Notes: a model not told the origin generated them from the sequence alone. Counted from the first letter of the stretch, positions 1-8,711 are shown. The stretch: DNA of 64,000 nt from G965205725 sp965205725 (GCA_965205725.1 OZ242189.1:2356001-2420000), one strand, 5' to 3'. Numbers and translations are program-made.

Positions 1-628
1 ATCCCGGCAATCCATCCAACTGGGGAATAGGCCGCACGGTAATACCCGGACTATCTAACGGCACTAAAATAAAGGTCAGACCACGATGGCGTTCGCTGTT
101 CGGGTCAGTACGAAACAGACCAAAACACCAGTCCGCCCAAACTGCGCGGGTAGACCAGGTTTTCTGGCCGTTGATTACATACTTATCACGTTTGAGCTCT
201 GCCCTGGAGCGAATTGCGGCCATATCAGAACCTGCATTGGGTTCCGACCATCCCTGCGCCCAGACCTCCTCAGCGGTGGCCATCTTCGGCAGAATACGCG
301 CTTTCTGCTCTTCGGTGCCGTACTCCATGAGAGTTGGGCCCAATAAAAATATCCCATTCTGATTCACGCGCAGGGGCGCACCAGCGCGATAGTATTCTTC
401 CTCAAAGATTAACCACTGAATAAGGTCGCAGGCGCGTCCACCCAGCTCCTCAGGCCAGGTCACCATGCCCCAGCGGCCTGCATTGAGCTGCGCTTCCCAA
501 TCGCGGTGTTGCTGAAACCCTGCCTCGGTATCAAAACTTTGTAGTGGCTTGTTCGGCACATTAGCCGCCAGCCAGCCCTTTACCTCTTCCCGAAAAGCGT
601 TTTGCTCGTCTGTGTAATCCAAATCCAT
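1..628 (-). CDS. fadE30: Acyl-CoA dehydrogenase, FadE30-like (N-terminal part, runs off left edge)
   Basis: The first 209 codons are present, starting at the ATG at 628 and open to the edge, so the C-terminal half is missing. The protein begins MDLDYTDEQNAFREEV, a standard acyl-CoA dehydrogenase N-terminus. It carries the WSEPNAGSD flavin/substrate-binding segment near residue 127 and an INGQKTW strand after it. It is the last visible gene of the ipd operon, 25 bp behind echA20. In mycobacterial HIP catabolism, FadE30 introduces a double bond into a ring C/D CoA thioester. I assign that role from position and family, and the exact substrate is inferred. The catalytic base cannot be checked because it lies outside the window. 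Confidence 0.8.
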   Translation of the reverse strand, partial: MDLDYTDEQNAFREEVKGWLAANVPNKPLQSFDTEAGFQQHRDWEAQLNAGRWGMVTWPEELGGRACDLIQWLIFEEEYYRAGAPLRVNQNGIFLLGPTLMEYGTEEQKARILPKMATAEEVWAQGWSEPNAGSDMAAIRSRAELKRDKYVINGQKTWSTRAVWADWCFGLFRTDPNSERHRGLTFILVPLDSPGITVRPIPQLDGLPG

Positions 629-653
629 CTCGCGTCTGTCTCTGTTGTACGGC

Positions 654-1412
654 TCAGTCTTCAAACCTGGCGTCACGTTTTTCAACAAAGGCGTCGCGGG
701 ATTCCTGGGAATCCCCCAGCGTATACGCCTCGAAAGTGAAGCCCTGCTCCCAGCGGTATTTAGCTTCCAGGCTGCCATCTTCAACACCGGTCAATGCCTC
801 TTTGGCCAACTTAACCATCGCGGGTGACTTTGCAGCAATTTTGACCGCAATATTTCGGCACGCCGCAAGCAACTCAGCGCGGGGCACAACCTTTTCAATG
901 GAACCAAACCGGTAGGCTTCTTCGGCGTTCATAAACTCACCGGTGAAATACAGATAGCGAACTTTTTGCACCGGAAACAGACGTTGCAGATGAGCACCAC
1001 CGCCCATCGCGCCACGATCAATTTCCGGCACACCGAAACTGGCATCATCTGCACACACCACGATGTCTGCCGCGCCGGCCATACAGATACCGCCACCCAA
1101 CACAAATCCATGCAGGCCAATAATGACCGGCTTGGGATTCAGGTGCATGGCCTTGAAGGTGGCGTAGTTACCTCGGTTTACATCGACAATCTTGCCAGCA
1201 TCGGCTGCCAGTTCCTTGATATCAACGCCCGCGCAAAACCCTCGACCTGTAGCGGTAATCACAATCACTCGCACATCGTCGTTGCCACCCAGCGCGTTGA
1301 TTTCATCGGCAATCGCAAACCAGCCCTGGCTGTCAAACGCATTCACTGGCGGATGATTCAGAACCATCTCGGCGATGCCATCAGTCAGGGTTGTCGAGCA
1401 TGGTTTAGACAT
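654..1412 (-). CDS. echA20: Enoyl-CoA hydratase/isomerase family ring hydrolase, EchA20-like
   Basis: This 252-residue crotonase-fold protein has the two oxyanion-hole segments expected in the family: GFCAGVD (58-64) and GFVLGGG (102-108). An acidic residue sits at 130 in VPEID. An AGGAG ribosome site precedes the ATG, and the gene starts 5 bp after ipdC. In the HIP pathway EchA20 hydrolyses the last five-membered steroid ring (ring D) of a CoA thioester rather than hydrating a double bond. The neighbours ipdA, ipdB and ipdC make that role likely here. On sequence alone it could be an ordinary enoyl-CoA hydratase. Confidence 0.82.
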   Translation of the reverse strand: MSKPCSTTLTDGIAEMVLNHPPVNAFDSQGWFAIADEINALGGNDDVRVIVITATGRGFCAGVDIKELAADAGKIVDVNRGNYATFKAMHLNPKPVIIGLHGFVLGGGICMAGAADIVVCADDASFGVPEIDRGAMGGGAHLQRLFPVQKVRYLYFTGEFMNAEEAYRFGSIEKVVPRAELLAACRNIAVKIAAKSPAMVKLAKEALTGVEDGSLEAKYRWEQGFTFEAYTLGDSQESRDAFVEKRDARFED

Positions 1413-1417
1413 AGCTT

Positions 1418-2482
1418 CTACTCCTGTGTTTTTGCGGCAAGCGCCTGTAGCCGCTGCTCGGCTTCACGCACAATACCTCTAATTAAATCTTCACAACTGA
1501 GCAACTCGTTGATCACACCGGCCACCTGGCCACTGGGTAGCACACCGGCTTGAGGCTGGCCATCAACCATAGCTTTTTGAATAATCATTGGCGCATTGGC
1601 GGACATAATGGCCTGCGCGGCAGTCATGTCATCGCGCTGCATAGCAACCGCAGATTGCAACAGCCCGAGGAGACTGGCGCCGGTGTATTTACGAAAAGCG
1701 AGACCGTTGCGAACGGCCAGCACCCATTTTTTGAGTGGCCCCGCTTTTTCAAGCTCGGCTAGCAGTTCGTTCATAATCATCCGTTGCGGCAGCCCGTCCA
1801 TCGCGGTTGAGCGAATGATCACAGCGGGGTCTTTACAATCAATATACCTCTGTAGTGTGGCCTGGGGCACCGGGCTCTCTTTACTCATCAAAAAACGAGT
1901 CCCCATGGCGATGCCATCAGCACCGAAGCTCATAGCAGCGACGAGTCCGGCACCATCTTTAAACCCGCCAGCGGCAACCACCGGGACTTTGTCGCCCACA
2001 GCAGCAACAACCTGTGGCAGCAACAAAGTGGTGGGAATAGCGCCGGTATGGCCGCCACCCTCTCCACCTTGCGCGGTGACGACATCAGCCCCTAATTCAA
2101 CCGCTTTGATTGCGTGCCCAGGCAAGCCTGCCGTCGGCATGCAGACCACGCCCGCATCTTTCAGGCTGGCGATCATGTCGGCGCTGGGAGCACGAGAATA
2201 GCTGACCGCACGAACACCGTGACGCACTACCAGGCCGACGATTTCTACTGCATTGGGCTGATACATATGAAAATTAACACCGAAGGGCTTATCGGTGAGT
2301 TCTTTCACCCGCAGAATATCTCGCTCCACGTCTTCTGGCGGAATCGTTGCTCCTGCAAGAAAGCCAAAACCGCCGGCATTACAGGTGCTGGCAACCAGCT
2401 TTGGATCAGCCACCCACCCCATAGCTGTTTGCACGATGGGGTATTGGCAACCCAGTTTCTCTGTCAGTCTTGTATGCAACAC
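1418..2482 (-). CDS. ipdC: Nitronate monooxygenase-like flavoprotein, IpdC-like
   Basis: The 354-residue TIM-barrel flavoprotein belongs to the nitronate monooxygenase/2-nitropropane dioxygenase family. The FMN phosphate-binding and catalytic-loop segment GGEGGGHTG is at 139-147, including the family histidine (145). A second phosphate loop, AAGGFKDG, lies downstream. The start is a GTG (2480-2482) behind a strong GGAGG site; a TTG one codon later is an alternative. IpdC of actinobacteria is needed for ring C/D degradation of steroids, and its gene sits with ipdAB and echA20 as here. Detoxification of nitronates is less likely given the operon. Confidence 0.82.
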   Translation of the reverse strand: MLHTRLTEKLGCQYPIVQTAMGWVADPKLVASTCNAGGFGFLAGATIPPEDVERDILRVKELTDKPFGVNFHMYQPNAVEIVGLVVRHGVRAVSYSRAPSADMIASLKDAGVVCMPTAGLPGHAIKAVELGADVVTAQGGEGGGHTGAIPTTLLLPQVVAAVGDKVPVVAAGGFKDGAGLVAAMSFGADGIAMGTRFLMSKESPVPQATLQRYIDCKDPAVIIRSTAMDGLPQRMIMNELLAELEKAGPLKKWVLAVRNGLAFRKYTGASLLGLLQSAVAMQRDDMTAAQAIMSANAPMIIQKAMVDGQPQAGVLPSGQVAGVINELLSCEDLIRGIVREAEQRLQALAAKTQE

Positions 2483-2616
2483 AGTATTCCTCCAGAGATG
2501 TCAGGCAGTTTCCTGCCGGGGCGCAGTGCATTTTCAGGGGGGTGTCTGCCTGTGAGTAAATGGCTGACTGACCCTGCGAATGTAGCGGCGGCGGGGAGGG
2601 GGAGCTTCATGGCGGT

Positions 2617-3411
2617 TCAGAACCGATCACCTGGCGGGTTATCCCTAATCTGACAGGCCCTCTGATTGTGTGGGTCTATCTGCGCGATAATTTTTAGCTG
2701 CTCTGTGGTCGGCGCTGCTGTGGTCGGCACATCTACAGGCCTCTCAACAGGAAAGCCGGTATTTTCCAGGACTTGTTCAACGCTGATTCCCGGATGCAGG
2801 CTGCGCAAGCGTACACTGTGGTTGTCACCCGTAAAATCCATCACGCACAGGTCTGTCACGATCAGGCGAATATCCACATCATCCAGGGCATGACCTCTGG
2901 GCAGACGCTCCGGGTTGTAGCCAATGGAGGAAACAAAATCACACTCGCCTTCGATAAACACACGGCGGCTGTGCCCAGGCACAAAAAAACTATTGGGGTG
3001 GCTGATAGAGTTACCCGGAAAACCGCGAGCGCCCAGTAGCATGGTTTGCGGAGCATCATAAGTGCCGCCCAGCGCTGAAGTATTCGACTGACCCCAGCGA
3101 TCTACCTGCGCTGGCCCAAGCATGGCGTGGCGCGAACCGCTCCAGACATTGTCAAAAATACGCGAGTATCCCATCCAGCTTTCGATGGCCGCTGTAAAAT
3201 CGGCACCGCGATCACCAACCGGGTTCGGTTCTGCCACTATCCATGCCTCTGAGTCGGTCATCATAATGTCAGTGTTCATGGTTTTCATGGCCAGGCTGGC
3301 TGCGATACGCGGTATCACTCCAATGCCAGTCACCAGCACTTCTCCGTCATCGCGAAAGGCTTCTGCACAGGCGACCGCGCAAAGTTCAGCCAGGGTATAG
3401 TCGCTGCCCAT
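2617..3411 (-). CDS. ipdB: CoA-transferase family ring-cleaving hydrolase, beta subunit IpdB
   Basis: This 264-residue protein has the fold of the class I CoA-transferase beta subunit. IpdA and IpdB together form a ring-opening hydrolase of steroid catabolism that cleaves the six-membered ring of the COCHEA-CoA intermediate instead of moving CoA. The ATG at 3411 follows AGGAGGAG, a near-ideal ribosome site, and starts 20 bp after ipdA. A non-coding gap of 134 bp separates it from ipdC, containing a small GGCAG/CTGCC hairpin near 2504. The assignment rests on the subunit pair and on flanking ipdC and echA20. A generic glutaconate- or ketoacid-type CoA-transferase is the alternative. Confidence 0.83.
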   Translation of the reverse strand: MGSDYTLAELCAVACAEAFRDDGEVLVTGIGVIPRIAASLAMKTMNTDIMMTDSEAWIVAEPNPVGDRGADFTAAIESWMGYSRIFDNVWSGSRHAMLGPAQVDRWGQSNTSALGGTYDAPQTMLLGARGFPGNSISHPNSFFVPGHSRRVFIEGECDFVSSIGYNPERLPRGHALDDVDIRLIVTDLCVMDFTGDNHSVRLRSLHPGISVEQVLENTGFPVERPVDVPTTAAPTTEQLKIIAQIDPHNQRACQIRDNPPGDRF

Positions 3412-3431
3412 GGTGTGCTCCTCCTGGCCGC

Positions 3432-4307
3432 CTAGTATGTTGGAATGGGAAGTTGTTTGATTGCATCGAGACCGCCCACCGCAGCCTGGTAATCTTCTTC
3501 GCCACCACTGAGATATTTGTCGGCATAGCCCTGAAACCCCGCTTCGTCTTTTGCAGACGCGGAATACTCTTTAAAGTGAGGGACATCAAATCCGTACAAC
3601 GGGGTGCAGGAAGTCGGGTGAGCGGCGCCGGGAATATGCACCACGCCGGTTGTGACCGAACGCTCCCAAAAAACCATGCGCGCCTGCGCCGGATCGTGAA
3701 AATAGCGGGTGTCGACCAACTCATCGCAAGAGACAAAGGTTTTATCTGCGGCGCGTGCAAACATATCGTCCATGTAGTGATCGGGGCCGGATATCTGACA
3801 GACGCCACGGGCGTCGGCGTGGTCAACGTGAATCAGCGACGCATCCAGCTTCAATGCCGGCATGGCCAGCCACTCTTTATCATCGTAGGGACTATCAACC
3901 AGTTTGATATCAGGGTTTTTGTTCACAATATCTGTTCCCAGGCCAATCGCCGTGGGAATATAGGGCAAGCCCCAGGCTGCGGCACGCAGACCCAGCAGCA
4001 GCATGCCTTCATCAATCTCCATCACCTCGATAGAGCCACTTTGACGCGCCTGGCGAAAGTGCGCTTCAAGGGGGATAAAATCCAGAGATACAAACGCGAA
4101 TACCAGTTTCCTGACCTTGCCAGCGGCGCACAACATACCCACATCGGCGCCCCCATAGCTGACGATAGTCAGGTCCTTTAGGTCTGAGTGAAGGATTTCC
4201 CGTATCAGAGCCATTGGCTTGCGCCGGGGACCCCAGCCTCCAATACCGATGGTCATGCCATCTTCTAGCTGCCCGATTGCTGCGGCGGCTGTCATCCGCT
4301 TGTCCAT
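3432..4307 (-). CDS. ipdA: CoA-transferase family ring-cleaving hydrolase, alpha subunit IpdA
   Basis: The 291-residue alpha partner of IpdB has the glycine-rich CoA-transferase opening TIGIGGWG (19-26) and an acidic segment EVMEIDEG (94-101) where the family places functional glutamates. The ATG at 4307 follows a GGGGAG ribosome site. The gene lies between the regulator at 4330 and ipdB. The IpdAB heterodimer is established in Mycobacterium and Rhodococcus as the hydrolase that opens the last steroid ring. Activity here is inferred from homology and context. Confidence 0.83.
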   Translation of the reverse strand: MDKRMTAAAAIGQLEDGMTIGIGGWGPRRKPMALIREILHSDLKDLTIVSYGGADVGMLCAAGKVRKLVFAFVSLDFIPLEAHFRQARQSGSIEVMEIDEGMLLLGLRAAAWGLPYIPTAIGLGTDIVNKNPDIKLVDSPYDDKEWLAMPALKLDASLIHVDHADARGVCQISGPDHYMDDMFARAADKTFVSCDELVDTRYFHDPAQARMVFWERSVTTGVVHIPGAAHPTSCTPLYGFDVPHFKEYSASAKDEAGFQGYADKYLSGGEEDYQAAVGGLDAIKQLPIPTY

Positions 4308-4329
4308 ACGCTCCCCTATACCCGGATCA

Positions 4330-4797
4330 TCAGTTGACTATGCGCGCCATGCGATAGTCGTGTTTTACAAAATTGACGCTCAGAGTGCTCTCGGTGCGGC
4401 GTACTCCGGGCAAATTACTAATACGGTTGTGCACGAACTCAGCCAGGTGCCCGGTATTGCGCACCATCGTGATGGCCAAAATATCGAAGCGCCCCAGCAT
4501 CATGCCGACGAAACCAATTTCATTCATTGCGGCCAACTGCACGACCAAATCACGTGTCAGCCCGCTGCGCTCCACCTCTATCCAGATATGCGCAACTGCG
4601 GCACCTCGAAAGCGTTCGATATTTGTCACAGCCGTTATGCGAATCAATTTTTCTTCTTCCATGCGCTTAATCCGCGCTCGCACGGTGCCCTCGGTCACGC
4701 CCAACTCGGCCGCAATCTGCCGATTGCTGATGCGGGCATCTCGCGATAACCAGTGCACGATGTGTGTGTCGACTTTATCGAGTGCGCGCTTAGCCAT
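4330..4797 (-). CDS. Lrp/AsnC family transcriptional regulator (second of a pair)
   Basis: A 155-residue Lrp/AsnC protein with an N-terminal helix-turn-helix (NRQIAAELGVTEGTVRARIKR) and a C-terminal RAM ligand-binding domain. I start it at the ATG at 4797. A TTG at 4809 overlaps the stop of the preceding regulator and would add four residues; the GAGAGAG at 4801-4807 better serves the ATG. It shares fold and only moderate sequence with its neighbour at 4806. Lrp proteins assemble as dimers to octamers and often sense amino acids or CoA-type effectors, so the pair could form a mixed complex. It probably regulates the ipd operon that contains it. Confidence 0.85.
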   Translation of the reverse strand: MAKRALDKVDTHIVHWLSRDARISNRQIAAELGVTEGTVRARIKRMEEEKLIRITAVTNIERFRGAAVAHIWIEVERSGLTRDLVVQLAAMNEIGFVGMMLGRFDILAITMVRNTGHLAEFVHNRISNLPGVRRTESTLSVNFVKHDYRMARIVN

Positions 4798-4805
4798 ACT
4801 CTCTC

Positions 4806-5294
4806 TCAAGTGTGAAAAGGAACCCAGTCCGGCTGGTTTTTGACAACATCAAGCGCCAGCGACGGTACCAACCGACGCACTCCCGGTACCAGGGCCACCC
4901 GATTAGCAATCAGGTCGGCCAGCGCCGCCTGATCCTCAGCAACCACTAATAATTCAATATCAAGGCTTCCAATAACCACATTGATAGAGAATATTTCCGG
5001 GAATTTAGCCAGATCTTCCGCTACGGCAACCGGCGAGCGCTCTTCAACCTGAACGCCAATAGCCAATAGCATTTCGTAACCTGCTGCTTCAAAATCGGTA
5101 ACGGCAACCACTCGCATGGTGTTGCTCTCTTCCAGCCGTTTCACCCGGGCACGCACCGTACTTTCAGTCAGCTCCAGCTCTCGCGCTATCGCCCTGTAAG
5201 GCAGGCGCCCGTCCTCCCGCAACAAATCAATGATGCGCTGGTCTATCTCATCCAGCTCAATGCGCGCAGCATGAACCGCCTGTGGCGCACTCAT
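4806..5294 (-). CDS. Lrp/AsnC family transcriptional regulator (first of a pair)
   Basis: This 162-residue Lrp/AsnC regulator has its helix-turn-helix around residues 28-50 (YRAIARELELTESTVRAR) and a RAM domain after it. A longer reading frame reaches 5417 but would run inside fadD3. The ATG at 5294 overlaps the fadD3 stop as TGATG, the usual sign of translational coupling, so I start there. It is followed almost directly by a second regulator of the same family. Such a tandem inside a catabolic operon, cotranscribed with the first enzyme of the pathway, suggests pathway-specific feedback control. Confidence 0.85.
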   Translation of the reverse strand: MSAPQAVHAARIELDEIDQRIIDLLREDGRLPYRAIARELELTESTVRARVKRLEESNTMRVVAVTDFEAAGYEMLLAIGVQVEERSPVAVAEDLAKFPEIFSINVVIGSLDIELLVVAEDQAALADLIANRVALVPGVRRLVPSLALDVVKNQPDWVPFHT

Positions 5295-6868
5295 CACGAT
5301 GCCGCTAAAGCCTTCAGCTTGTTCTTCATCACCTTGCCAGAGGCGTTGGTTGGCAAACTGTCGACGAAGTGTATTTGCTGCGGCACTTTGTAATTCGCCA
5401 TGTTCTCGCGACACCAATGGAGCACGCCCGTCTCATCCAATACTGCATCAGGGCTGCGTACAATCCACGCCCTGGCCACTTCCCCCATGCGCTCATCCGG
5501 CACCCCAATCACGGCTGCCTGCGCCACTCCATCAATTGAACAGAGCCTATTTTCGATTTCTGCCGGGTAACAATTAAAGCCACCGGTAATAAACATATCT
5601 TTTATTCGGTCAGTAATTTGAATATAGCCCGCTTCATTCATCCAACCGACATCGCCGGTCATCAACCAGCCGTCCGCGTTAATAGTCCGGGCAGTTTCTT
5701 CCGGGTTATCCAGATAACCCTGCATCACGTTGTAGCCACGCACCCAGATTTCACCCAACTCGTTACGCGGCAATTCTTTGCCCTGGCCGTCAACAATGCG
5801 AATTTCAGTGCCGGCAATGGCGCGACCAGAGGTGCCCGAAATTACTTCCGGTGCCGCATCGGCTTCGCAAATACTCACCGTGCCGCATGATTCGGTCAGG
5901 CCGTAGGCAGTCACAACCGTTTCAAACTTCAATACACTGCGCATCTTGTTGACCAATGCCACGGGAACCGGTGCGGCGCCGGTCACAGCCAGACGCAAAC
6001 TGGAGAGGTCGTAGTCAGCCATACCCGGATGCGCCAAAATCGACTGATAGACAGTCGGCGCTCCTGGCAGCATGGTGATGCTATCCCGCTCGATCTGGGC
6101 TAAAACAGCATTGAGGTCAAAAGTGACCACCGGATATATTGTAGCTCCGCGAATAAACGCTGCCAGCCAGCCCGCTTTGTACCCAAAGGAGTGAAAGAAA
6201 GGGCCAATGATCAAATACTTGTCTTCGCTGCGCAGGCCCACGGTGGCACTCCAGGTCTCATACACCCGGATATTCTGACCGTGGCCCGCAATCACTCCCT
6301 TGGGTGCGCCGGTAGTACCCGAGGTAAACCCTATGTCCATGGGATCAGAAGGCTGTACCCTGGCAGACAACGCTTCTACAAGTGCGTCATCCACGTCTCT
6401 GCCACTGGCGACAAAGTCATTCCAGGCCTGGCCGTTCGCCGCCTGTCCTTTAAGCATTACAGTTTTTTGCAGGTGGGGAATATCTTGCTCCGCGAGTAAC
6501 TCCGGATAGGACTGACCCAGAAAATCACCCACGGTAAACAAAATTTTTGCCCTGCTTACATTCAGCGCATAGGCGGCTTCGCTTCCTTTCCAGCGGGTGT
6601 TAATGGGCACCAGCACAATGCCCAATGTTTGTGCCCCGATAGCAGCGAGGATCCATTGATAAATATTGGGAGCCCAAATTGCAATGTGATCGCCTTTGGC
6701 GAGGCCAGCCGCGTGGAAGGCGGCGGCAACCCGGAGTCTCTGTTGATTTAGCTCAGAGTAGGAGAGCGCCACATCGCCATCCTGAATGGCCACTTTGTCA
6801 CCATAGGTCTCCGCAGCGGCCTCCACAACCTGGGCCAGGGTGCGCTCTGTGGGAACGTCGAAGGACAT
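5294..6868 (-). CDS. fadD3: HIP-CoA synthetase-like acyl-CoA ligase, FadD3
   Basis: A 524-residue AMP-forming acyl-CoA synthetase. The phosphate loop is FTSGTTGAPKG (181-191). Later motifs are YGLTESCG, the adenine-binding TGDVGW and the hinge DRIKDMFITGG. The C-terminal catalytic lysine motif is NASGKVMKNKL. The ATG at 6868 follows TGGAGC. As the first gene before two regulators, ipdA, ipdB, ipdC and echA20, it most likely loads CoA onto the steroid remnant HIP, the entry step of the pathway. Another carboxylic acid substrate is possible, since substrate cannot be read from these motifs. Confidence 0.82.
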   Translation of the reverse strand: MSFDVPTERTLAQVVEAAAETYGDKVAIQDGDVALSYSELNQQRLRVAAAFHAAGLAKGDHIAIWAPNIYQWILAAIGAQTLGIVLVPINTRWKGSEAAYALNVSRAKILFTVGDFLGQSYPELLAEQDIPHLQKTVMLKGQAANGQAWNDFVASGRDVDDALVEALSARVQPSDPMDIGFTSGTTGAPKGVIAGHGQNIRVYETWSATVGLRSEDKYLIIGPFFHSFGYKAGWLAAFIRGATIYPVVTFDLNAVLAQIERDSITMLPGAPTVYQSILAHPGMADYDLSSLRLAVTGAAPVPVALVNKMRSVLKFETVVTAYGLTESCGTVSICEADAAPEVISGTSGRAIAGTEIRIVDGQGKELPRNELGEIWVRGYNVMQGYLDNPEETARTINADGWLMTGDVGWMNEAGYIQITDRIKDMFITGGFNCYPAEIENRLCSIDGVAQAAVIGVPDERMGEVARAWIVRSPDAVLDETGVLHWCRENMANYKVPQQIHFVDSLPTNASGKVMKNKLKALAAS

Positions 6869-6892
6869 AAACTCGGCTCCAGAAAGCCCGGT

Positions 6893-6915
6893 TATTACGA
6901 GAAGAGGTCGTAATA
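6893..6915. promoter_or_regulatory. Inverted repeat overlapping the fadD3 -10 region (candidate operator)
   Basis: Perfect 8-bp arms TATTACGA and TCGTAATA are separated by 7 bp. The site begins 25 bp upstream of the fadD3 start and overlaps the proposed -10 hexamer, where a bound regulator would block transcription. Its half-site core TTACGA recurs in the second inverted repeat at 6946-6977. The binding protein is unknown; the two Lrp-type regulators of the operon are the nearest candidates. Confidence 0.6.
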
Positions 6916-6941
6916 CTAGTGTCTAGCCGGCACCATTTCAA
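6913..6941 (-). promoter_or_regulatory. Sigma70-like promoter for the fadD3-ipd operon
   Basis: Reading the minus strand, TTGAAA (6941-6936) and TAGTAT (6918-6913) are separated by exactly 17 bp, a good match to the -35 and -10 consensus. The expected start of transcription falls inside the inverted repeat at 6893-6915. The next gene upstream, at 7025, is on the same strand, so this 156-bp gap serves only fadD3 and the genes after it. Confidence 0.6.
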
Positions 6942-6945
6942 TGAA

Positions 6946-6977
6946 ATTCGTAAATATATTTTAATATTTTTACGAAT
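6946..6977. promoter_or_regulatory. Inverted repeat upstream of the fadD3 -35 (second candidate operator)
   Basis: Perfect 9-bp arms ATTCGTAAA and TTTACGAAT are separated by an AT-only 14-bp spacer, in a strongly AT-rich stretch unlike the surrounding coding DNA. It ends 5 bp upstream of the proposed -35. It carries the same TTACGA half-site as the repeat at 6893-6915, in inverted order. Confidence 0.55.
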
Positions 6978-7024
6978 ATTTGATAATTATTGATCGGTTC
7001 AGCAGCTTATGAGCAAAATTTCAC

Positions 7025-8650
7025 CTACGCTGTAAATTCGTAATCGGCGAAGGTTTCCCGCAGGGCGACCTTCTGAATCTTCCCGGTTGCTGTATGAGGT
7101 AACTCCGCAACAAATTCAACGGCATCTGGCATCCACCACTTGGCTATTTTGCCTTCGAGGAATTTGAGTACTTCGTCGCCGCTCAACTGGTCCGCACCTG
7201 TATCGCGCACGAGAACAAGCAAGGGCCGCTCACCCCACTTTGGATGAAAGCGGCCAATAACCGCAGCCTCGGCAACTTGCGGATGACCAACCGCCGCGTT
7301 TTCTACATCAATCGAGCTAATCCATTCACCGCCCGACTTAATCACATCCTTGGTTCGATCAGTGATCGCCATGTAGCCCTCCGCATCAAGGGTCGCCACG
7401 TCGCCGGTTTCAAACCAGCCTGGCTCGGTATGCGCATCGGATGAATCGAGTTTGAAGTAGTCACTACAAATCCAGTGACCGCGAACTTTTAGAGACCCAA
7501 ACGCCTCTCCATCCCAGGGCAATTCATTGCCTTCGTCATCCGTGATCTTCACCTCTACACCAAATATGGGTCGACCAGCCTTCAAGCGCATGAGGTCTTG
7601 CCGCTCGGAGCTTGCTTCCCTGTCAACCTGATAATGATTGGCGGTGCCCAGGGGGCTCATCTCGGTCATCCCCCAACCTACGATGGACTGAACGCCGTGG
7701 CGGTCAAACTCCTGCATCACCGAAAGCGGGCACGCCGAACCACCCACCACTATTCGCTCAAGGGTCTCAACGGTGACGTCATTCTCTCTGAGGTGCGCCT
7801 GCAAACTTAACCAGACAGTAGGCACACCTGCCGACAGGGTCACGCCTTCTTCATTAATGAGCCGGGTCAACTCGGCGCCATCTCCCATTTTTGAACCGGG
7901 AAGCACAATCTTGGCTCCCGCTATTGGACACGAGTAGGGCAAGCCCCAGGCGTTGACGTGAAACATCGGCACAATAGGCATCACCACATCGCGCCCACTG
8001 ATACCCAGGGCATCGGGCATCATGGTTGCCATTGTGTGCAGCACTGTAGAGCGGTGTGCATACAAAACACCTTTTGGATTGCCAGTTGTACCCGAGGTAT
8101 AGCAAAGGGCGCAGGCTGCACTTTCATCCAGGTCTGGATATTCAAACTCACTGCTAACGCCGTCTATCAGGCTTTCATAGCAATACACATTCTCCAGCGA
8201 AGTGTCCGGCATGTGGGCCTGATCGGTCATGATCACCCAGCCCTTGACGCCGGGGCACTGATCAGCCACGCCTTCGACCAGGGAAACAAAATCCCGATCC
8301 AGGAACACCCACTGATCTTCAGCGTGATTGATGATGAACTCCACCTGCTCGGGGAACAGGCGAGGATTAATCGTATGAATCACATAGCCACTGCAACAAA
8401 TGCCGAAGTACGCCTCCAAATGCCTATAGTCATTCCAGCACAGGGTGGCGATTCGGTCTCCCTGCTGCAAACTCCAGCCGGCAATAACATTGGCTAACTG
8501 CCGGGCTCTGAAAAATGTGTCCTTGTAGGTGTAACGGTGCCGAGGATTATCGGCGGTTACTGAAACAACTTCCGCGTTGGGATTAACTTTCTCCGCGTGG
8601 GCCACTATGGATTTGACCAGCAAAGACTGGCTCATCATCAAACCTTGCAT
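7025..8650 (-). CDS. Medium/long-chain fatty acid--CoA ligase, AlkK-like
   Basis: A 541-residue AMP-forming acyl-CoA synthetase with the phosphate loop YTSGTTGNPKG (184-194), the motif GWGMTEMSP, the adenylate-binding TGDVATLD, the hinge DRTKDVIKSGGEWIS and the C-terminal TATGKIQKVALR. The spread of motifs resembles the AlkK/medium-chain ligase branch and differs from FadD3 next door. The ATG at 8650 is preceded by GGAGTC; codons 5 and 6 are also ATG. It probably activates fatty acids or steroid side-chain acids for beta-oxidation. Its own upstream region is 87 bp with a small hairpin. Confidence 0.85.
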   Translation of the reverse strand: MQGLMMSQSLLVKSIVAHAEKVNPNAEVVSVTADNPRHRYTYKDTFFRARQLANVIAGWSLQQGDRIATLCWNDYRHLEAYFGICCSGYVIHTINPRLFPEQVEFIINHAEDQWVFLDRDFVSLVEGVADQCPGVKGWVIMTDQAHMPDTSLENVYCYESLIDGVSSEFEYPDLDESAACALCYTSGTTGNPKGVLYAHRSTVLHTMATMMPDALGISGRDVVMPIVPMFHVNAWGLPYSCPIAGAKIVLPGSKMGDGAELTRLINEEGVTLSAGVPTVWLSLQAHLRENDVTVETLERIVVGGSACPLSVMQEFDRHGVQSIVGWGMTEMSPLGTANHYQVDREASSERQDLMRLKAGRPIFGVEVKITDDEGNELPWDGEAFGSLKVRGHWICSDYFKLDSSDAHTEPGWFETGDVATLDAEGYMAITDRTKDVIKSGGEWISSIDVENAAVGHPQVAEAAVIGRFHPKWGERPLLVLVRDTGADQLSGDEVLKFLEGKIAKWWMPDAVEFVAELPHTATGKIQKVALRETFADYEFTA

Positions 8651-8711
8651 GATTGACTCCGATGTATTGTTTTATAGAATTTTGCCTGCAAACCAGTCTC
8701 TGTTTATTGCC

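Noticed and set aside
966..1553. Plus-strand frame of 195 codons opposite echA20 and ipdC
   Set aside because: It spans the boundary of two well-supported minus-strand genes and shows no protein family features.
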